Shown here: piece after piece, positions 8,706-17,148 of the stretch | Layout: each line of letters opens with the position of its first letter | Numbering within the stretch: position 1 is the first letter of the stretch | DNA from: Streptomyces melanogenes | GTDB taxonomy: Bacteria > Actinomycetota > Actinomycetes > Streptomycetales > Streptomycetaceae | Assembly (NCBI RefSeq): GCF_014649795.1 | Contig: NZ_BMTS01000002.1 | Location: forward strand, 636,257-700,256 | Direction of reading: 5' to 3' | DNA: 64,000 nt | Translations under genes and position numbers: made by a program | The notes under the pieces: generated by a model | Database searches by the model: none | The model's input: only the letters and a program-made list of their open reading frames with translations | What the model was told of the DNA's origin: nothing

Positions 8706-8816
8706 CCGGGGCACGGGGGCGCGGGGCGCGCTCCCAGCCGTAAGTCGCGTCAGGCCGTAAGCCGCACACCGCAAGCCGCACGTCGTCACGCCGCACCGCC
8801 CGACGGGGAGCCGCCG

Positions 8817-9749
8817 ATGCCGCCACGACCGATCCGCCTGGCCGTGCTCGCCGCGGCCCTGGCCCTGACCGCCCTGTCCGCCCCCGCCGCGCACGCCGCC
8901 GACGGGGAGTGGACCGCCGCGCCCGCGTCCGGCGGGGGTTCGCGGCCGAGCGGCGACGGCAGACCGTACTTCTATCTGGAGGGCGCGCCCGGCTCCGTCC
9001 TGGAGGACCGGCTCTCGCTCACCAACCCCACCGCGCGCCCGCTGACCCTGCGACTGCGCGGGGCCGCCGCGTACAACACCGCCACCGGCGCCTTCGCGGT
9101 GCGCCCCGGCGCCGATCCGTGGCTGGCGCTCGCCTCGGCCGAGGTGCGGATCCCGCCGGGCACCCGGGCCGACGTGCCGTTCGCGGTCACCGTCCCGGCG
9201 GGCGCCGCGCCCGGCGACCACCCGGCGGCGCTCGTCGCGTCCGGCGGCGGCCGGGAGGTGGGGGTACGGGTCCAGGTGCGGGTCGCGGGCCCGATCCTTC
9301 CCGCGCTCACGGTCGAGGACGTACGGGTCGACAAGGGCCGCTCTTTGATCCGGTACGCCCTGGTCAACCGGGGCAACACCACGCTCGCCCCGAGCCTGGC
9401 GGTGTACGCCGACGGGCTCTTCGGGCAGCCGCTGCGGCGCCCGGCCCGGCCGCTGCCGGTGGAGCTGCTGCCCGGTCAGCGCGTCGAGCTCACCGAGCCC
9501 TGGCGGAGCCCGCCCGCCCTCGACCGCGTCGAGGTGCGGCTGACGGCGACGGCGGCCGGGGCCGCCCGGAGCGAGGCGACGGCCTCGGCGTTGTTCGTGC
9601 CGTGGGGCCCGGTGGCGGGCACGGGGTGCGTGGCGGCGGGGGCGGGCGCGGCGCTGTGGATACGGAGGCGGCGGCGCCGGGCGGACCCGGGCGGCCCCGA
9701 AGTCGCCGAGCCCGTAAGCGAGTGGGAGATGACGGGAGCAGCATCGTGA
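8817..9749 (+). CDS. Membrane-anchored extracellular protein, DUF916/WxL-interacting-like
   Basis: 310 residues: signal peptide ending AHA-ADG, two beta-rich extracellular domains, one transmembrane helix near residues 262-280, and a basic cytoplasmic tail (IRRRRRRADP). The first domain has the features of DUF916 proteins: L-x-NPT-x-x-PLTLRL early, then RIPPGTRADVPFAVTVPAGAAPGDHPAALVA split across strands. The second domain has YALVNRGNTTLAP. DUF916 proteins of Gram-positives assemble with WxL and LPxTG proteins on the cell surface. Start ATG follows GGGGAG, and the stop overlaps the next GTG (GTGA). Family assignment is by eye. Confidence 0.72.
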   Translation: MPPRPIRLAVLAAALALTALSAPAAHAADGEWTAAPASGGGSRPSGDGRPYFYLEGAPGSVLEDRLSLTNPTARPLTLRLRGAAAYNTATGAFAVRPGADPWLALASAEVRIPPGTRADVPFAVTVPAGAAPGDHPAALVASGGGREVGVRVQVRVAGPILPALTVEDVRVDKGRSLIRYALVNRGNTTLAPSLAVYADGLFGQPLRRPARPLPVELLPGQRVELTEPWRSPPALDRVEVRLTATAAGAARSEATASALFVPWGPVAGTGCVAAGAGAALWIRRRRRRADPGGPEVAEPVSEWEMTGAAS

Positions 9750-10822
9750 AGCCGCGGACGAGAGGGGCGGCGCTGGTCGCGGCCGTCCTGCTGATGCTCC
9801 TGGCGGCGTGGGCGCCGCCCGCGGCCGCCGACGACCCGAAGCCCGTGGTGACGCTCTCCAAACCGGAGGCGGCCAAGGGGACCGAGATCACCGCCAATGG
9901 CACCGGCTGGCGGCCCGGCACGCTTCTGATGCTGCTGGTCTGCGGTCAGTCCAGCCCCGGCCAGGGCGTGATCGGCGGCACCAACTCCTGCGCCAACGCC
10001 GACGGGCGCGCGGTGACCACCGACGCCAAGGGCGCCTTCAGCAAGCCGCTGCCGGTGGCCGCACCGCCCAAGCCCTGCCCCTGTGTGGTGCACGTAGCCA
10101 CGGTGACCGGTGAACAGGCCGTGGTGGACGCCGAGTTGAAGATCACCGGCCATCCGGTGGCGCCGCTGCCCGAGCAGTCCGGCACCGGGCGCCTGAGCGT
10201 CCTGACCGCGCCCCGGCTCGACGGGAGCAGCGGGATCCTCACCTGGTTCGGGGCGCCGCCCTCGCGCACGCTCGTCGTCACCGTCGGCAACCTCGGCTCG
10301 GCCCCGGTCAAGGACCCGGTCTTCCAGGTGGGCACCTCGCACGGCGTGTTCGCGCCGCAGTGGGAGGACCGGCAGTGGAAGGGCACGGTCGCGCCCGGCG
10401 GCAAGGCCGAGGTCAGGCTGGGCTTCGAGCTGTCGGCGGGCGCGCACGGCGACTACCAGGTCTCCGTGAAGTACGGGCAGAAGGTCCTCGCCACCCAGCC
10501 GTGGGGGGTGGGCCGCCCGTGGGGCGTCACGCTCTTCTGGATCCTGCTGTGCCTGGTCGTCCCGGCTGCGGTGTTCCGCATCGGCATGGCGGTGGTGGAC
10601 AAGGTCCGCCCGAGCGGGGCGGGGCACGCACGGCGGGGGCGCGGGGGCCGGCCCCGTTGGCCCGTGCGCGGGCCCGCCGCCGAACCCGCCCCGCCGTCGG
10701 CGGCGAACGGCACCACGGCCACGGCGGCCACCACGACGACCACGGCCCTGCCGTGGTTCACCCCCGACTCCGCACCGACCGAGAACCGTCCGAACACCCC
10801 CACGACGAAGGGAAATCCGTGA
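9746..10822 (+). CDS. Membrane-anchored exported protein with neocarzinostatin-like N-terminal domain
   Basis: 358 residues starting at a GTG that overlaps the upstream stop. It has a signal peptide (residues 1-28), a first domain (35-135), a second domain (145-250), one transmembrane helix (about 260-284) and a 74-residue Ala/Thr/Pro-rich basic tail. The first domain reads GTEITANGTGWRPGT...CGQ...SC...VTTDAKGAFSKPL...PCPC, with four cysteines. This order resembles the Ig-like fold of neocarzinostatin apoproteins, although chromophore binding cannot be assumed. The domain pair plus helix mirrors the topology of the upstream protein, suggesting the two act as membrane-bound partners. Function unknown. 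Confidence 0.72.
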   Translation: MKPRTRGAALVAAVLLMLLAAWAPPAAADDPKPVVTLSKPEAAKGTEITANGTGWRPGTLLMLLVCGQSSPGQGVIGGTNSCANADGRAVTTDAKGAFSKPLPVAAPPKPCPCVVHVATVTGEQAVVDAELKITGHPVAPLPEQSGTGRLSVLTAPRLDGSSGILTWFGAPPSRTLVVTVGNLGSAPVKDPVFQVGTSHGVFAPQWEDRQWKGTVAPGGKAEVRLGFELSAGAHGDYQVSVKYGQKVLATQPWGVGRPWGVTLFWILLCLVVPAAVFRIGMAVVDKVRPSGAGHARRGRGGRPRWPVRGPAAEPAPPSAANGTTATAATTTTTALPWFTPDSAPTENRPNTPTTKGNP

Positions 10823-12252
10823 CCACGCAACGGAGGATGAGCGCGGCCGGAGTCGCGCTGATGCTCGGCGGCGCGGGAATCATTCTGGCCGCCGGGCCCG
10901 CCCGGGCGGCAGAGGTCTCGTACGCCACCGAGTGCATCCCGCCACCCATCTCCGGCCTGCCGCCCGTCGAGGGCACCACCAAGGTGCAGATCACCGCGCC
11001 CGCCGAGGCGAAGGTGGGCGACGAGGTCGAAGTGGTGTGGAAGACCGTCCAGGCCGCGTCCAAGAACCCCGATGTGCTCGACCTGGGGAAGGACACCGTG
11101 AAGCCGACCGGCACCGTCAAGGTGGCCGGTGCGCAGAGCGCCGACCTGGCGGTGGAGGGGCCGCGGCAGAACCCGCCGATCCCCAAGAACAGCCCGATGG
11201 TCCTGCCCGACATGAAGGCCAGGCTGAAGCTGACCAAGGCGGGCGAGGTCACGCTGACGCCGGACAAGTACACCATCAACGTCAGCAAGCCGATCTCGAC
11301 CGACACCAAGTGCTCCCCGAAGGAGAAGGTCGGCGCCGGGGCGACGATCAAGGTGACGGACGGCGGGGGGACGTCGGGCGGGACCACCACGTCGGGCGGG
11401 ACCACCACGTCCGGCGGGACCACCACGTCCGGCGGCACGACCGGGAGCGGTGGGACGACCACGTCCGGTGGGACGACTTCTGGCGGTACGACGACGTCCG
11501 GCGGTACCACCGGGAGCGGCGGCACCACCACATCCGGTGGGACGACGGGCGGCACCACGACCACGGGCGGGACCACCGCCGGTGGCACCACCGGGGGCGG
11601 CGGCCAGACCGACTTCCCCGGCAAGGAAGTCGCCGTCACCTTCGCCTGCAAGGCCCCCGGCCCGGCCAGCATCAACTCCAAGGTGACGGTCGGCGCCAAG
11701 AAGAACGGCGGGAGCTACGACCTCACGGTCAAGACCGCCAAGGGCGTCATGAACAGCCCGGCCCCGCTCCCCGCGGGCGCGCTGAAGCCCTCCATGCAGA
11801 TCACCGTCGGCGGCGCCGACAAGGGCTCGGTGACGGTGACGGGACCGCCCAACTCCGGCCCCCTGAACACCGGCGACCCGGTCAGCCTCTCCGACATGAC
11901 CGGCACCTACAAACCGGGCGCGAGCGGCAAGTCGACGCTCAGCCCCGGCACCCTGACGATCGACGTCACCCTGGCCGGCCAGAAGATCACCATCCCCTGC
12001 ACGGTCAAGGGCACGGCCCCCGTGTCCCTGGAGCTCGACACCACGGCCCAGCAGGGCGGCGCGGCCGGCGGCACCAGCGTCTCCGGCGGCTCCACCGGCG
12101 CGAGCGGCAGCAGCTCCGGCGGCCTCGCCCAGACCGGCGCGAACGACCACGGCGCCCTGCGCGCCCTCGGCCTCATCGCCGGGACCGCGGTCCTGCTCGG
12201 CGGGGCGGTCTTCACCTTCACCCCCTGGCGACGACTGCGCGGTACGCGCTGA
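10819..12252 (+). CDS. Two-domain LAQTG sortase substrate with GGTTTS linker
   Basis: 477 residues from a GTG that overlaps the previous stop. Signal peptide (1-31), N-terminal domain with Cys39 and Cys165 (about 35-175), a Gly/Thr/Ser linker of about 80 residues (184-262) built from GGTTTS-like units, then a second domain (about 268-410, Cys277 and Cys394). The C-terminus is a sorting signal: LAQTG at 436-440, hydrophobic helix, WRRLRGTR tail. LAxTG is the preferred motif of class E sortases in Streptomyces. The second domain is clearly homologous to the domain of the gene at 8046. The flexible linker would separate two binding heads. Last gene of the set, followed by a strong terminator. 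Confidence 0.8.
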   Translation: MTTQRRMSAAGVALMLGGAGIILAAGPARAAEVSYATECIPPPISGLPPVEGTTKVQITAPAEAKVGDEVEVVWKTVQAASKNPDVLDLGKDTVKPTGTVKVAGAQSADLAVEGPRQNPPIPKNSPMVLPDMKARLKLTKAGEVTLTPDKYTINVSKPISTDTKCSPKEKVGAGATIKVTDGGGTSGGTTTSGGTTTSGGTTTSGGTTGSGGTTTSGGTTSGGTTTSGGTTGSGGTTTSGGTTGGTTTTGGTTAGGTTGGGGQTDFPGKEVAVTFACKAPGPASINSKVTVGAKKNGGSYDLTVKTAKGVMNSPAPLPAGALKPSMQITVGGADKGSVTVTGPPNSGPLNTGDPVSLSDMTGTYKPGASGKSTLSPGTLTIDVTLAGQKITIPCTVKGTAPVSLELDTTAQQGGAAGGTSVSGGSTGASGSSSGGLAQTGANDHGALRALGLIAGTAVLLGGAVFTFTPWRRLRGTR

Positions 12253-12273
12253 GACAAGGAGCGGTACGGACAA

Positions 12274-12314
12274 GGGAACGGCCCGGTACGCGCGATGCGT
12301 ACCGGGCCGTTCCC
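12274..12314. terminator. Bidirectional terminator, 18-bp perfect stem
   Basis: Arms 12274-12291 and 12297-12314 are perfectly complementary over 18 bp with a 5-nt loop (GCGAT). It lies between convergent genes (surface set ending 12252, transporter ending 12332) and can serve both. Confidence 0.85.
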
Positions 12315-12331
12315 GTGGAGTGCGGGGTGCG

Positions 12332-13864
12332 TCAGCGGACGCTGCCCATGTGCTCCTTGACCTTCTTGCGGTACATGAAGACCGCCACACCCGCGAGGGC
12401 GGCGAGGGTGGCCTCGATCGCGACGGCGCCGGTGCCGTTGAGGTTGACGCCGAACAGGGCGTCGTTCGAGAGCAGGCCGGTGATGGAGTCACCGGCGGTG
12501 ACCGCGAGGAACCACACGCCCATCATCTGGCTGGCGTACTTGGCCGGTGCCATCTTCGTCGTCACCGACAGGCCGACCGGCGACAGGCAGAGCTCACCCA
12601 CGGTCTGGATGAAGTAGATGCCCACCAGCCACATCGGGCTGACCGCGGTGCCGTTCGCCGCCATGCCGAGCGGGATCAGGAAGAAGAAGAACGAGACCCC
12701 GATGAGCACCAGGCCCATCGTGAACTTCACGATGCTGCTCGGCTCCTTGCCCTGACGGTTCAGCCACATCCAGATCCAGGCGAAGACCGGCGCCGCCGTC
12801 ATGACGAACAGCGGGTTCAGCGACTGGTACCAGGAGGTCGGGAAGTCGAAGCCGAGCATTGAGTGGGAGGCCTTGCCCTCACCGAACGCCTGGACGGTGG
12901 ACGCGCCCTGGTCGTAGATCATCCAGAACACGGCGGCCGCGACGAAGAACCAGATGTAGCCGGTCATCTTCGACTGCTCGGTGGCCGAGAGGTCCTTGTC
13001 GCGCTTGATCCGCAGCAGCACGGCGGCCGGGACGACCAGACCGATGATCGTGAGCGGGATCATCGCCCAGTTCAGGGTGAAGTGGCCGGTGAAGCCGACG
13101 ACCGCGTAGAAGGTGGTGGCGATGGCCACCCAGATGAGGCCCTTGCGCAGCAAGGCCGTGCGCTCCTCGGCCACCAGCGGCTTGGGAACGACGTTGCTCT
13201 TTGGGCTCAGGTTGCGGGTGCCCATGAGGAAGGCGGCGAGACCGATGGCCATGCCGACCGCGGCCATGCTGAAGCCGAGGTGCCAGTTGACCTTCTGGCC
13301 GACGGTGCCGATGGCCAGCGGCGCGAAGAAGGCACCGGCGTTGATGCCCATGTAGAAGATCGTGAAGCCGCCGTCGCGGCGCGGGTCGTCCGGGCCGTCG
13401 TACAGGTGGCCCACCATCGTGGAGATGTTGGCCTTGAGCAGACCGGAACCGGCCGCGACCAGCGCGAGGCCCGCGAAGAACGGGGCCTGACCGCCGGGCA
13501 GCGCCAGCGTGATGTGGCCGGCCATGATCGTGACGGCCGCGATGGCCACCGTCTTGCGGGGGCCCCAGACGCGGTCGCCGAGCCAGCCGCCGGGCATGGC
13601 GAGCAGGTACACCATCGCCGAGTAGACGGAGACGATGACCGTGGTGGTGGCCACGTCCATGGCCAGACCGCCGCCCATGCTCCCTTCTCCGGCGCCGGGG
13701 CCGCCGGAGAGCAGGTAGACGGTCAGCAGTGCCTTCATGCCGTAGTAGGAGAAGCGCTCCCACATCTCGGTCATGAAGAGAGTGGCCAGGCCGCGGGGGT
13801 GGCCGAAGAAGGTCTTCTCGGAGCCGGTGGTGCTGGCCGAGTCCTTCGTCAGGCTGGACGCCAT
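12332..13864 (-). CDS. POT/PTR-family proton-dependent oligopeptide transporter
   Basis: 510 residues and about 12-14 membrane helices, the usual size. The N-terminal family signature EMWERFSYYGMKALL is present: the ExxER-F-Y motif that couples protons to di/tripeptide uptake. Further family-like segments are GWLGDRVWGPRKT and an FYMGIN-containing helix. It sits alone on the minus strand between two transcription units. ATG at 13864 is preceded by AAGCAAGGATCGACC on the coding strand. Which peptides it moves cannot be told. Confidence 0.9.
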   Translation of the reverse strand: MASSLTKDSASTTGSEKTFFGHPRGLATLFMTEMWERFSYYGMKALLTVYLLSGGPGAGEGSMGGGLAMDVATTTVIVSVYSAMVYLLAMPGGWLGDRVWGPRKTVAIAAVTIMAGHITLALPGGQAPFFAGLALVAAGSGLLKANISTMVGHLYDGPDDPRRDGGFTIFYMGINAGAFFAPLAIGTVGQKVNWHLGFSMAAVGMAIGLAAFLMGTRNLSPKSNVVPKPLVAEERTALLRKGLIWVAIATTFYAVVGFTGHFTLNWAMIPLTIIGLVVPAAVLLRIKRDKDLSATEQSKMTGYIWFFVAAAVFWMIYDQGASTVQAFGEGKASHSMLGFDFPTSWYQSLNPLFVMTAAPVFAWIWMWLNRQGKEPSSIVKFTMGLVLIGVSFFFFLIPLGMAANGTAVSPMWLVGIYFIQTVGELCLSPVGLSVTTKMAPAKYASQMMGVWFLAVTAGDSITGLLSNDALFGVNLNGTGAVAIEATLAALAGVAVFMYRKKVKEHMGSVR

Positions 13865-14444
13865 GGTCGATCCTTGCTTGCTCGGGACGCGCGCTTCGTG
13901 AGCGGTGATCGCGCCCGGTGGGGGGTGGCCGGCACCGGCAGGGGAGCCGCCCCGCCCCTACGCCCGAGGGGATTCGCATCCGTGGTGACGGAGGCGAGAG
14001 GACGGACCCACCGGGATCCACGCCCGGGGCGCACCATCGCGCCCGGGGCCCGGCCCATAGGTCATTCACTGTCTTCGGAACCGGAATAAAGAATTCCGGT
14101 CCTTGTGCAGAAAAGAGACCCTTGGCGCGCCAAGCAGGCCAAAGGTCCCCGTGTTAGTGCTAAAGGCGTTGAGACACCATACGACACCACACAGCCGCAT
14201 ATGGAAGGACTTGAGAGATGGATCACAGGCGTCGCTGGAACCATCCGCGCACATTCGAAGGTGGTTAACAGGATCGCATCCCAGAGCCGCAGGGGCGGAC
14301 GACCAAAAGACGATCAAGGAACGGCCGTCGGACGATCAAGAGGCGATCAGGGGACGATCAAGAACGGGCGCGGTCCCCAACCCCGGCCGGTCCCTGACGG
14401 GTTCCACGGACAGCCCGTCCCGGTCGCGGACTACCATCACCCCC
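13865..14444. other. Divergent intergenic region, 580 nt
   Basis: No supportable gene. The left part (to about 14060) is GC-rich leader of the transporter gene. An inverted repeat ACCGGAAT-5 nt-ATTCCGGT lies at 14080-14100 and could be an operator or a small hairpin. From about 14060 to 14280 the sequence is relatively AT-rich. The right end holds the direct-repeat array described separately and a TACCAT hexamer (14432-14437) that stands 7 nt before the response regulator ATG. Confidence 0.6.
14298..14363 (+). promoter_or_regulatory. Six 11-bp direct repeats, probable response-regulator operator
   Basis: Units start at 14298, 14309, 14320, 14331, 14342 and 14353. Four match GACGAYCAARR, the fifth is GGCGATCAGGG, and the third (AACGGCCGTCG) is degenerate. 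Spacing is exactly 11 bp, one helical turn. OmpR/PhoB-family regulators bind head-to-tail repeats of this spacing, and the downstream gene encodes one. The array ends 81 bp before its start codon, fitting autoregulation. No other annotation explains it. Confidence 0.7.
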
Positions 14445-15122
14445 ATGACCCGTGTACTGCTCGCCGAGGACGACGCGTCCATCTCGGAGCCGCTGGCCCG
14501 CGCACTGCGTCGGGAGGGTTACGAGGTCGAGGTCCGCGAGGACGGCCCGACCGCCCTCGACGCCGGACTCCAGGGAGGCGCCGACCTGGTCGTGCTCGAC
14601 CTGGGGCTGCCCGGAATGGACGGTCTGGAGGTGGCCCGCAGGCTCCGCTCCGAGGGCCACACCGTCCCGATCCTGGTGCTGACCGCCCGCGCCGACGAGG
14701 TGGACACCGTGGTCGGCCTCGACGCCGGCGCCGACGACTACGTCACCAAGCCGTTCCGGCTCGCCGAGCTGCTGGCCCGGGTGCGGGCCCTGCTGCGGCG
14801 CGGCGCCACCGAGCCGGCCCCCCAGCCCGCCACCCACGGCGTGCGGATCGACGTCGAGTCGCACCGCGCCTGGATGGGCGACGAGGAGCTCCAGCTCACC
14901 GCCAAGGAGTTCGACCTGCTGCGGGTGCTGGTGCGCGACGCGGGCCGGGTCGTCACCCGCGACCAGCTGATGCGCGAGGTCTGGGACACCACCTGGTGGT
15001 CCTCGACCAAGACGCTCGACATGCACATCTCCTGGCTGCGCAAGAAGCTCGGCGACGACGCCGCCAACCCGCGCTACATCGCCACCGTGCGCGGCGTCGG
15101 CTTCCGCTTCGAGAAGAGCTAG
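14445..15122 (+). CDS. OmpR/PhoB-family response regulator
   Basis: 225 residues. The receiver domain (1-120) has acidic pocket residues AEDD at 7-10, the phospho-acceptor Asp52 in VLDLGLPG, a TAR motif and KPF with the conserved lysine. The winged-helix domain (about 130-225) includes ELQLTAKEFDLLRVL and RGVGFRF. The ATG stands only 7 nt behind TACCAT, suggesting a leaderless transcript. The histidine kinase gene follows after 38 nt. The upstream 11-bp repeat array is a likely self-binding site. The signal sensed is unknown. Confidence 0.92.
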   Translation: MTRVLLAEDDASISEPLARALRREGYEVEVREDGPTALDAGLQGGADLVVLDLGLPGMDGLEVARRLRSEGHTVPILVLTARADEVDTVVGLDAGADDYVTKPFRLAELLARVRALLRRGATEPAPQPATHGVRIDVESHRAWMGDEELQLTAKEFDLLRVLVRDAGRVVTRDQLMREVWDTTWWSSTKTLDMHISWLRKKLGDDAANPRYIATVRGVGFRFEKS

Positions 15123-15160
15123 CCGACGCCCCGCGCCCGTACGTCCTGGGACACTGAGCC

Positions 15161-16423
15161 ATGCGCCGCCGACTGATCAACTCCACGCTCGCCGTGGTGC
15201 TCGTGGTGATCGCCGTCTTCGGCGTCTCCCTCGTCATCGTCGAGACCAGGACGATCAGCAGCAGCGCCCAGGAGAGCGTGAACTCCGAGGCGCTGCGGCT
15301 GGTGAGCGTCATCGACAGCCGGATGCTCGCGGGCGAGACGGTCGGCGCCCAGTCGCTGGCCGGCGTCGGCCCCGACCGCTACGCCCGCATCGACATCCCC
15401 GGCCGCGCCCCCATCGAGCTCGGCACCCGCCCCGGCGGCTCGCTCATCCGCGGCTCCGCCAAGGGCGAGCGCGGCGAGTCCGTCGTGGTCGAGGAGTCCC
15501 GCTCCACGGTCACCCGGGAGGTCGGGCGCACCCTGCTGATCATCGGCGCGGTGGCGCTGCTCGCCATCGTCTCCGCGGTGCTCCTCGCCGTACGCCAGGC
15601 CAACAAGCTGGCCTCCCCGCTCACCGATCTGGCCGAGACCGCGGAGCGGCTCGGCTCCGGCGACCCGCGCCCGCGCCACAAGCGGTACGGGGTGCACGAG
15701 CTGGACCGGGTCGCCGACGTCCTGGACTCCTCCGCCGAGCGGATCGGGCGGATGCTCACCGCCGAGCGCCGGCTCGCCGCCGACGCCTCCCACCAGCTGC
15801 GCACCCCGCTCACCGCGCTCTCGATGCGCCTGGAGGAGATCGCGCTCACCGACGACCTGGACACGGTCAAGGAGGAGGCGACGATCGCGCTCACCCAGGT
15901 CGAGCGGCTCACCGACGTGGTGGAGCGCCTCCTCACCAACTCCCGCGACCCCCGGATCGGCTCGGCCGTCGTCTTCGACCTCGACGAGGTGGTCAAGCAG
16001 CAGCTGGAGGAGTGGCGCCCGGCCTACCGCAGCGCGGGCCGCGCGATCGTCCGCTCCGGCAAGCAGGGGCTGCGGGCGGTGGGCACCCCGGGGGCGGTCG
16101 CCCAGGTGCTCGCGGCGCTGATCGAGAACTCGCTGATGCACGGCGGCGGCACGGTCGCGGTGCGCACCCGGGTCACCGGCAACCAGACCGTGGTCGAGGT
16201 CACCGACGAGGGGCCCGGCGTACCGTCCGACCTCGGGGCGCGGATCTTCGAGCGGACCATCAGCGGCCGCAACTCCACCGGCATCGGCCTGGCGGTCGCC
16301 CGCGACCTGGCGGAGGCGGACGGCGGCCGCCTGGAGATGCTCCAGCAGCAGCCCGCCGTCTTCGCGCTGTTCCTGAGCCGGGTGGCGCGCGGCCCGCGCG
16401 AGCCGGAGCAGACGATCAGATGA
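15161..16423 (+). CDS. Sensor histidine kinase
   Basis: 420 residues: first membrane helix at about 8-27, an extracellular sensor loop of only about 90 residues, second helix at about 123-145, then a HAMP-like linker. The DHp domain carries DASHQLRTPLTAL (phospho-accepting His211), and the ATPase domain shows an N box with Asn323 (LIENSLMHGGG), DEGPGVP and STGIGLAVARDLAEA. It is paired with the response regulator just upstream. The short periplasm-equivalent loop leaves little room for a ligand domain, so it may sense envelope state or a partner protein. Its target regulon is not evident. Confidence 0.92.
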   Translation: MRRRLINSTLAVVLVVIAVFGVSLVIVETRTISSSAQESVNSEALRLVSVIDSRMLAGETVGAQSLAGVGPDRYARIDIPGRAPIELGTRPGGSLIRGSAKGERGESVVVEESRSTVTREVGRTLLIIGAVALLAIVSAVLLAVRQANKLASPLTDLAETAERLGSGDPRPRHKRYGVHELDRVADVLDSSAERIGRMLTAERRLAADASHQLRTPLTALSMRLEEIALTDDLDTVKEEATIALTQVERLTDVVERLLTNSRDPRIGSAVVFDLDEVVKQQLEEWRPAYRSAGRAIVRSGKQGLRAVGTPGAVAQVLAALIENSLMHGGGTVAVRTRVTGNQTVVEVTDEGPGVPSDLGARIFERTISGRNSTGIGLAVARDLAEADGGRLEMLQQQPAVFALFLSRVARGPREPEQTIR

Positions 16424-16459
16424 CCGGTTTACGCCCCTGATTCACTGGGCTCGAAGGAT

Positions 16460-16975
16460 TCACGAGCCGGAATTGTTGCGGGCGTACGGCTGCGGGGCGT
16501 CGCCGAGAAAGGATTCGGCGGTCTGCACGGCCTCCCGGGCGGGCAGCGCCCGGAACACCCAGGTGCGGTACGACCAGAACCGGAAGACCGTGCCGAGGCC
16601 GAGGCCCACCACGTTCTTGGCGACGTTGTCGGCGACCGTCGAGGTGTAGCCGAAGCCGTAGTGCGAGAGCGCCAGCACACCGTTCTCGATCACCAGGCCG
16701 ATACCGCTGAACAGCAGGAACAGCATCAGCTCCCGGCTGCGCCGACCGCTGTCGGTGTCCCGGTAGGTCCAGTAGCGGTTGCCGACGTAGTTGGTGGCGA
16801 TGGCGACGGCGGTGGCGATGACGCCGGAGCGCACGACCGCGAGGTGGGCCACGTGCATGCACAGGTTGAAGACGATCGCGTTGACGACGAATCCGATGGC
16901 GCCGACGGCACCGAACTTCGCGATCTCCCGGGCGAGCAGCTGCAGCCGCGTACGCAATGCGCCCCGTTCACTCAT
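16460..16975 (-). CDS. GtrA-family membrane protein
   Basis: 171 residues with four membrane helices in the arrangement of GtrA/DPMS-like proteins: FGAVGAIGFVVNAIVFN in helix 1, then NYVGNRYWTYR, and FRFWSYRTWVF near the C-terminus. Members of this family assist transfer of polyprenyl-linked sugars across membranes during wall or teichoic acid decoration. The ATG at 16975 gives the family-typical length; earlier in-frame starts would add an arginine-rich, low-quality extension. It converges with the histidine kinase gene 36 nt away and diverges from purK. Confidence 0.85.
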   Translation of the reverse strand: MSERGALRTRLQLLAREIAKFGAVGAIGFVVNAIVFNLCMHVAHLAVVRSGVIATAVAIATNYVGNRYWTYRDTDSGRRSRELMLFLLFSGIGLVIENGVLALSHYGFGYTSTVADNVAKNVVGLGLGTVFRFWSYRTWVFRALPAREAVQTAESFLGDAPQPYARNNSGS

Positions 16976-17136
16976 GGTGATCGCCCAGCCCCGTTCGGTT
17001 CGGTGTCGTACTCGCTGTCGGTGTCGACGGTCGTACGCCAACCCGGCCATGCTAACCAGCGCCTCTGGGCATTGCTCGTGGACGCCCGCAAATCCCGGCC
17101 ACACCCGGCTCCGGCGGGGGCCCCGGGGACGGCGGA

Positions 17137-17142
17137 TACCCT
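17137..17142 (+). promoter_or_regulatory. -10 hexamer of purK, leaderless arrangement
   Basis: TACCCT stands 6 nt before the GTG start of purK. This spacing would place the transcription start at or next to the start codon. No ribosome binding site is needed or visible apart from a G-run inside the gap. Confidence 0.5.
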
Positions 17143-17148
17143 GGGGGT

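Noticed and set aside
8046..10822. True WxL domains in the surface set
   Set aside because: No LTWxL-type motif pair at the expected positions; similarity is in composition of the gene set only.
11380..11600. Repetitive GGTTTS-coding DNA as a CRISPR or mobile repeat
   Set aside because: In-frame, codon-varied Gly/Thr/Ser linker inside a protein.
16447..16468. Hairpin GGCTCG/CGAGCC as terminator between the histidine kinase and GtrA genes
   Set aside because: Only 6 bp with a 7-nt or longer loop and overlapping the last codons of the GtrA gene.
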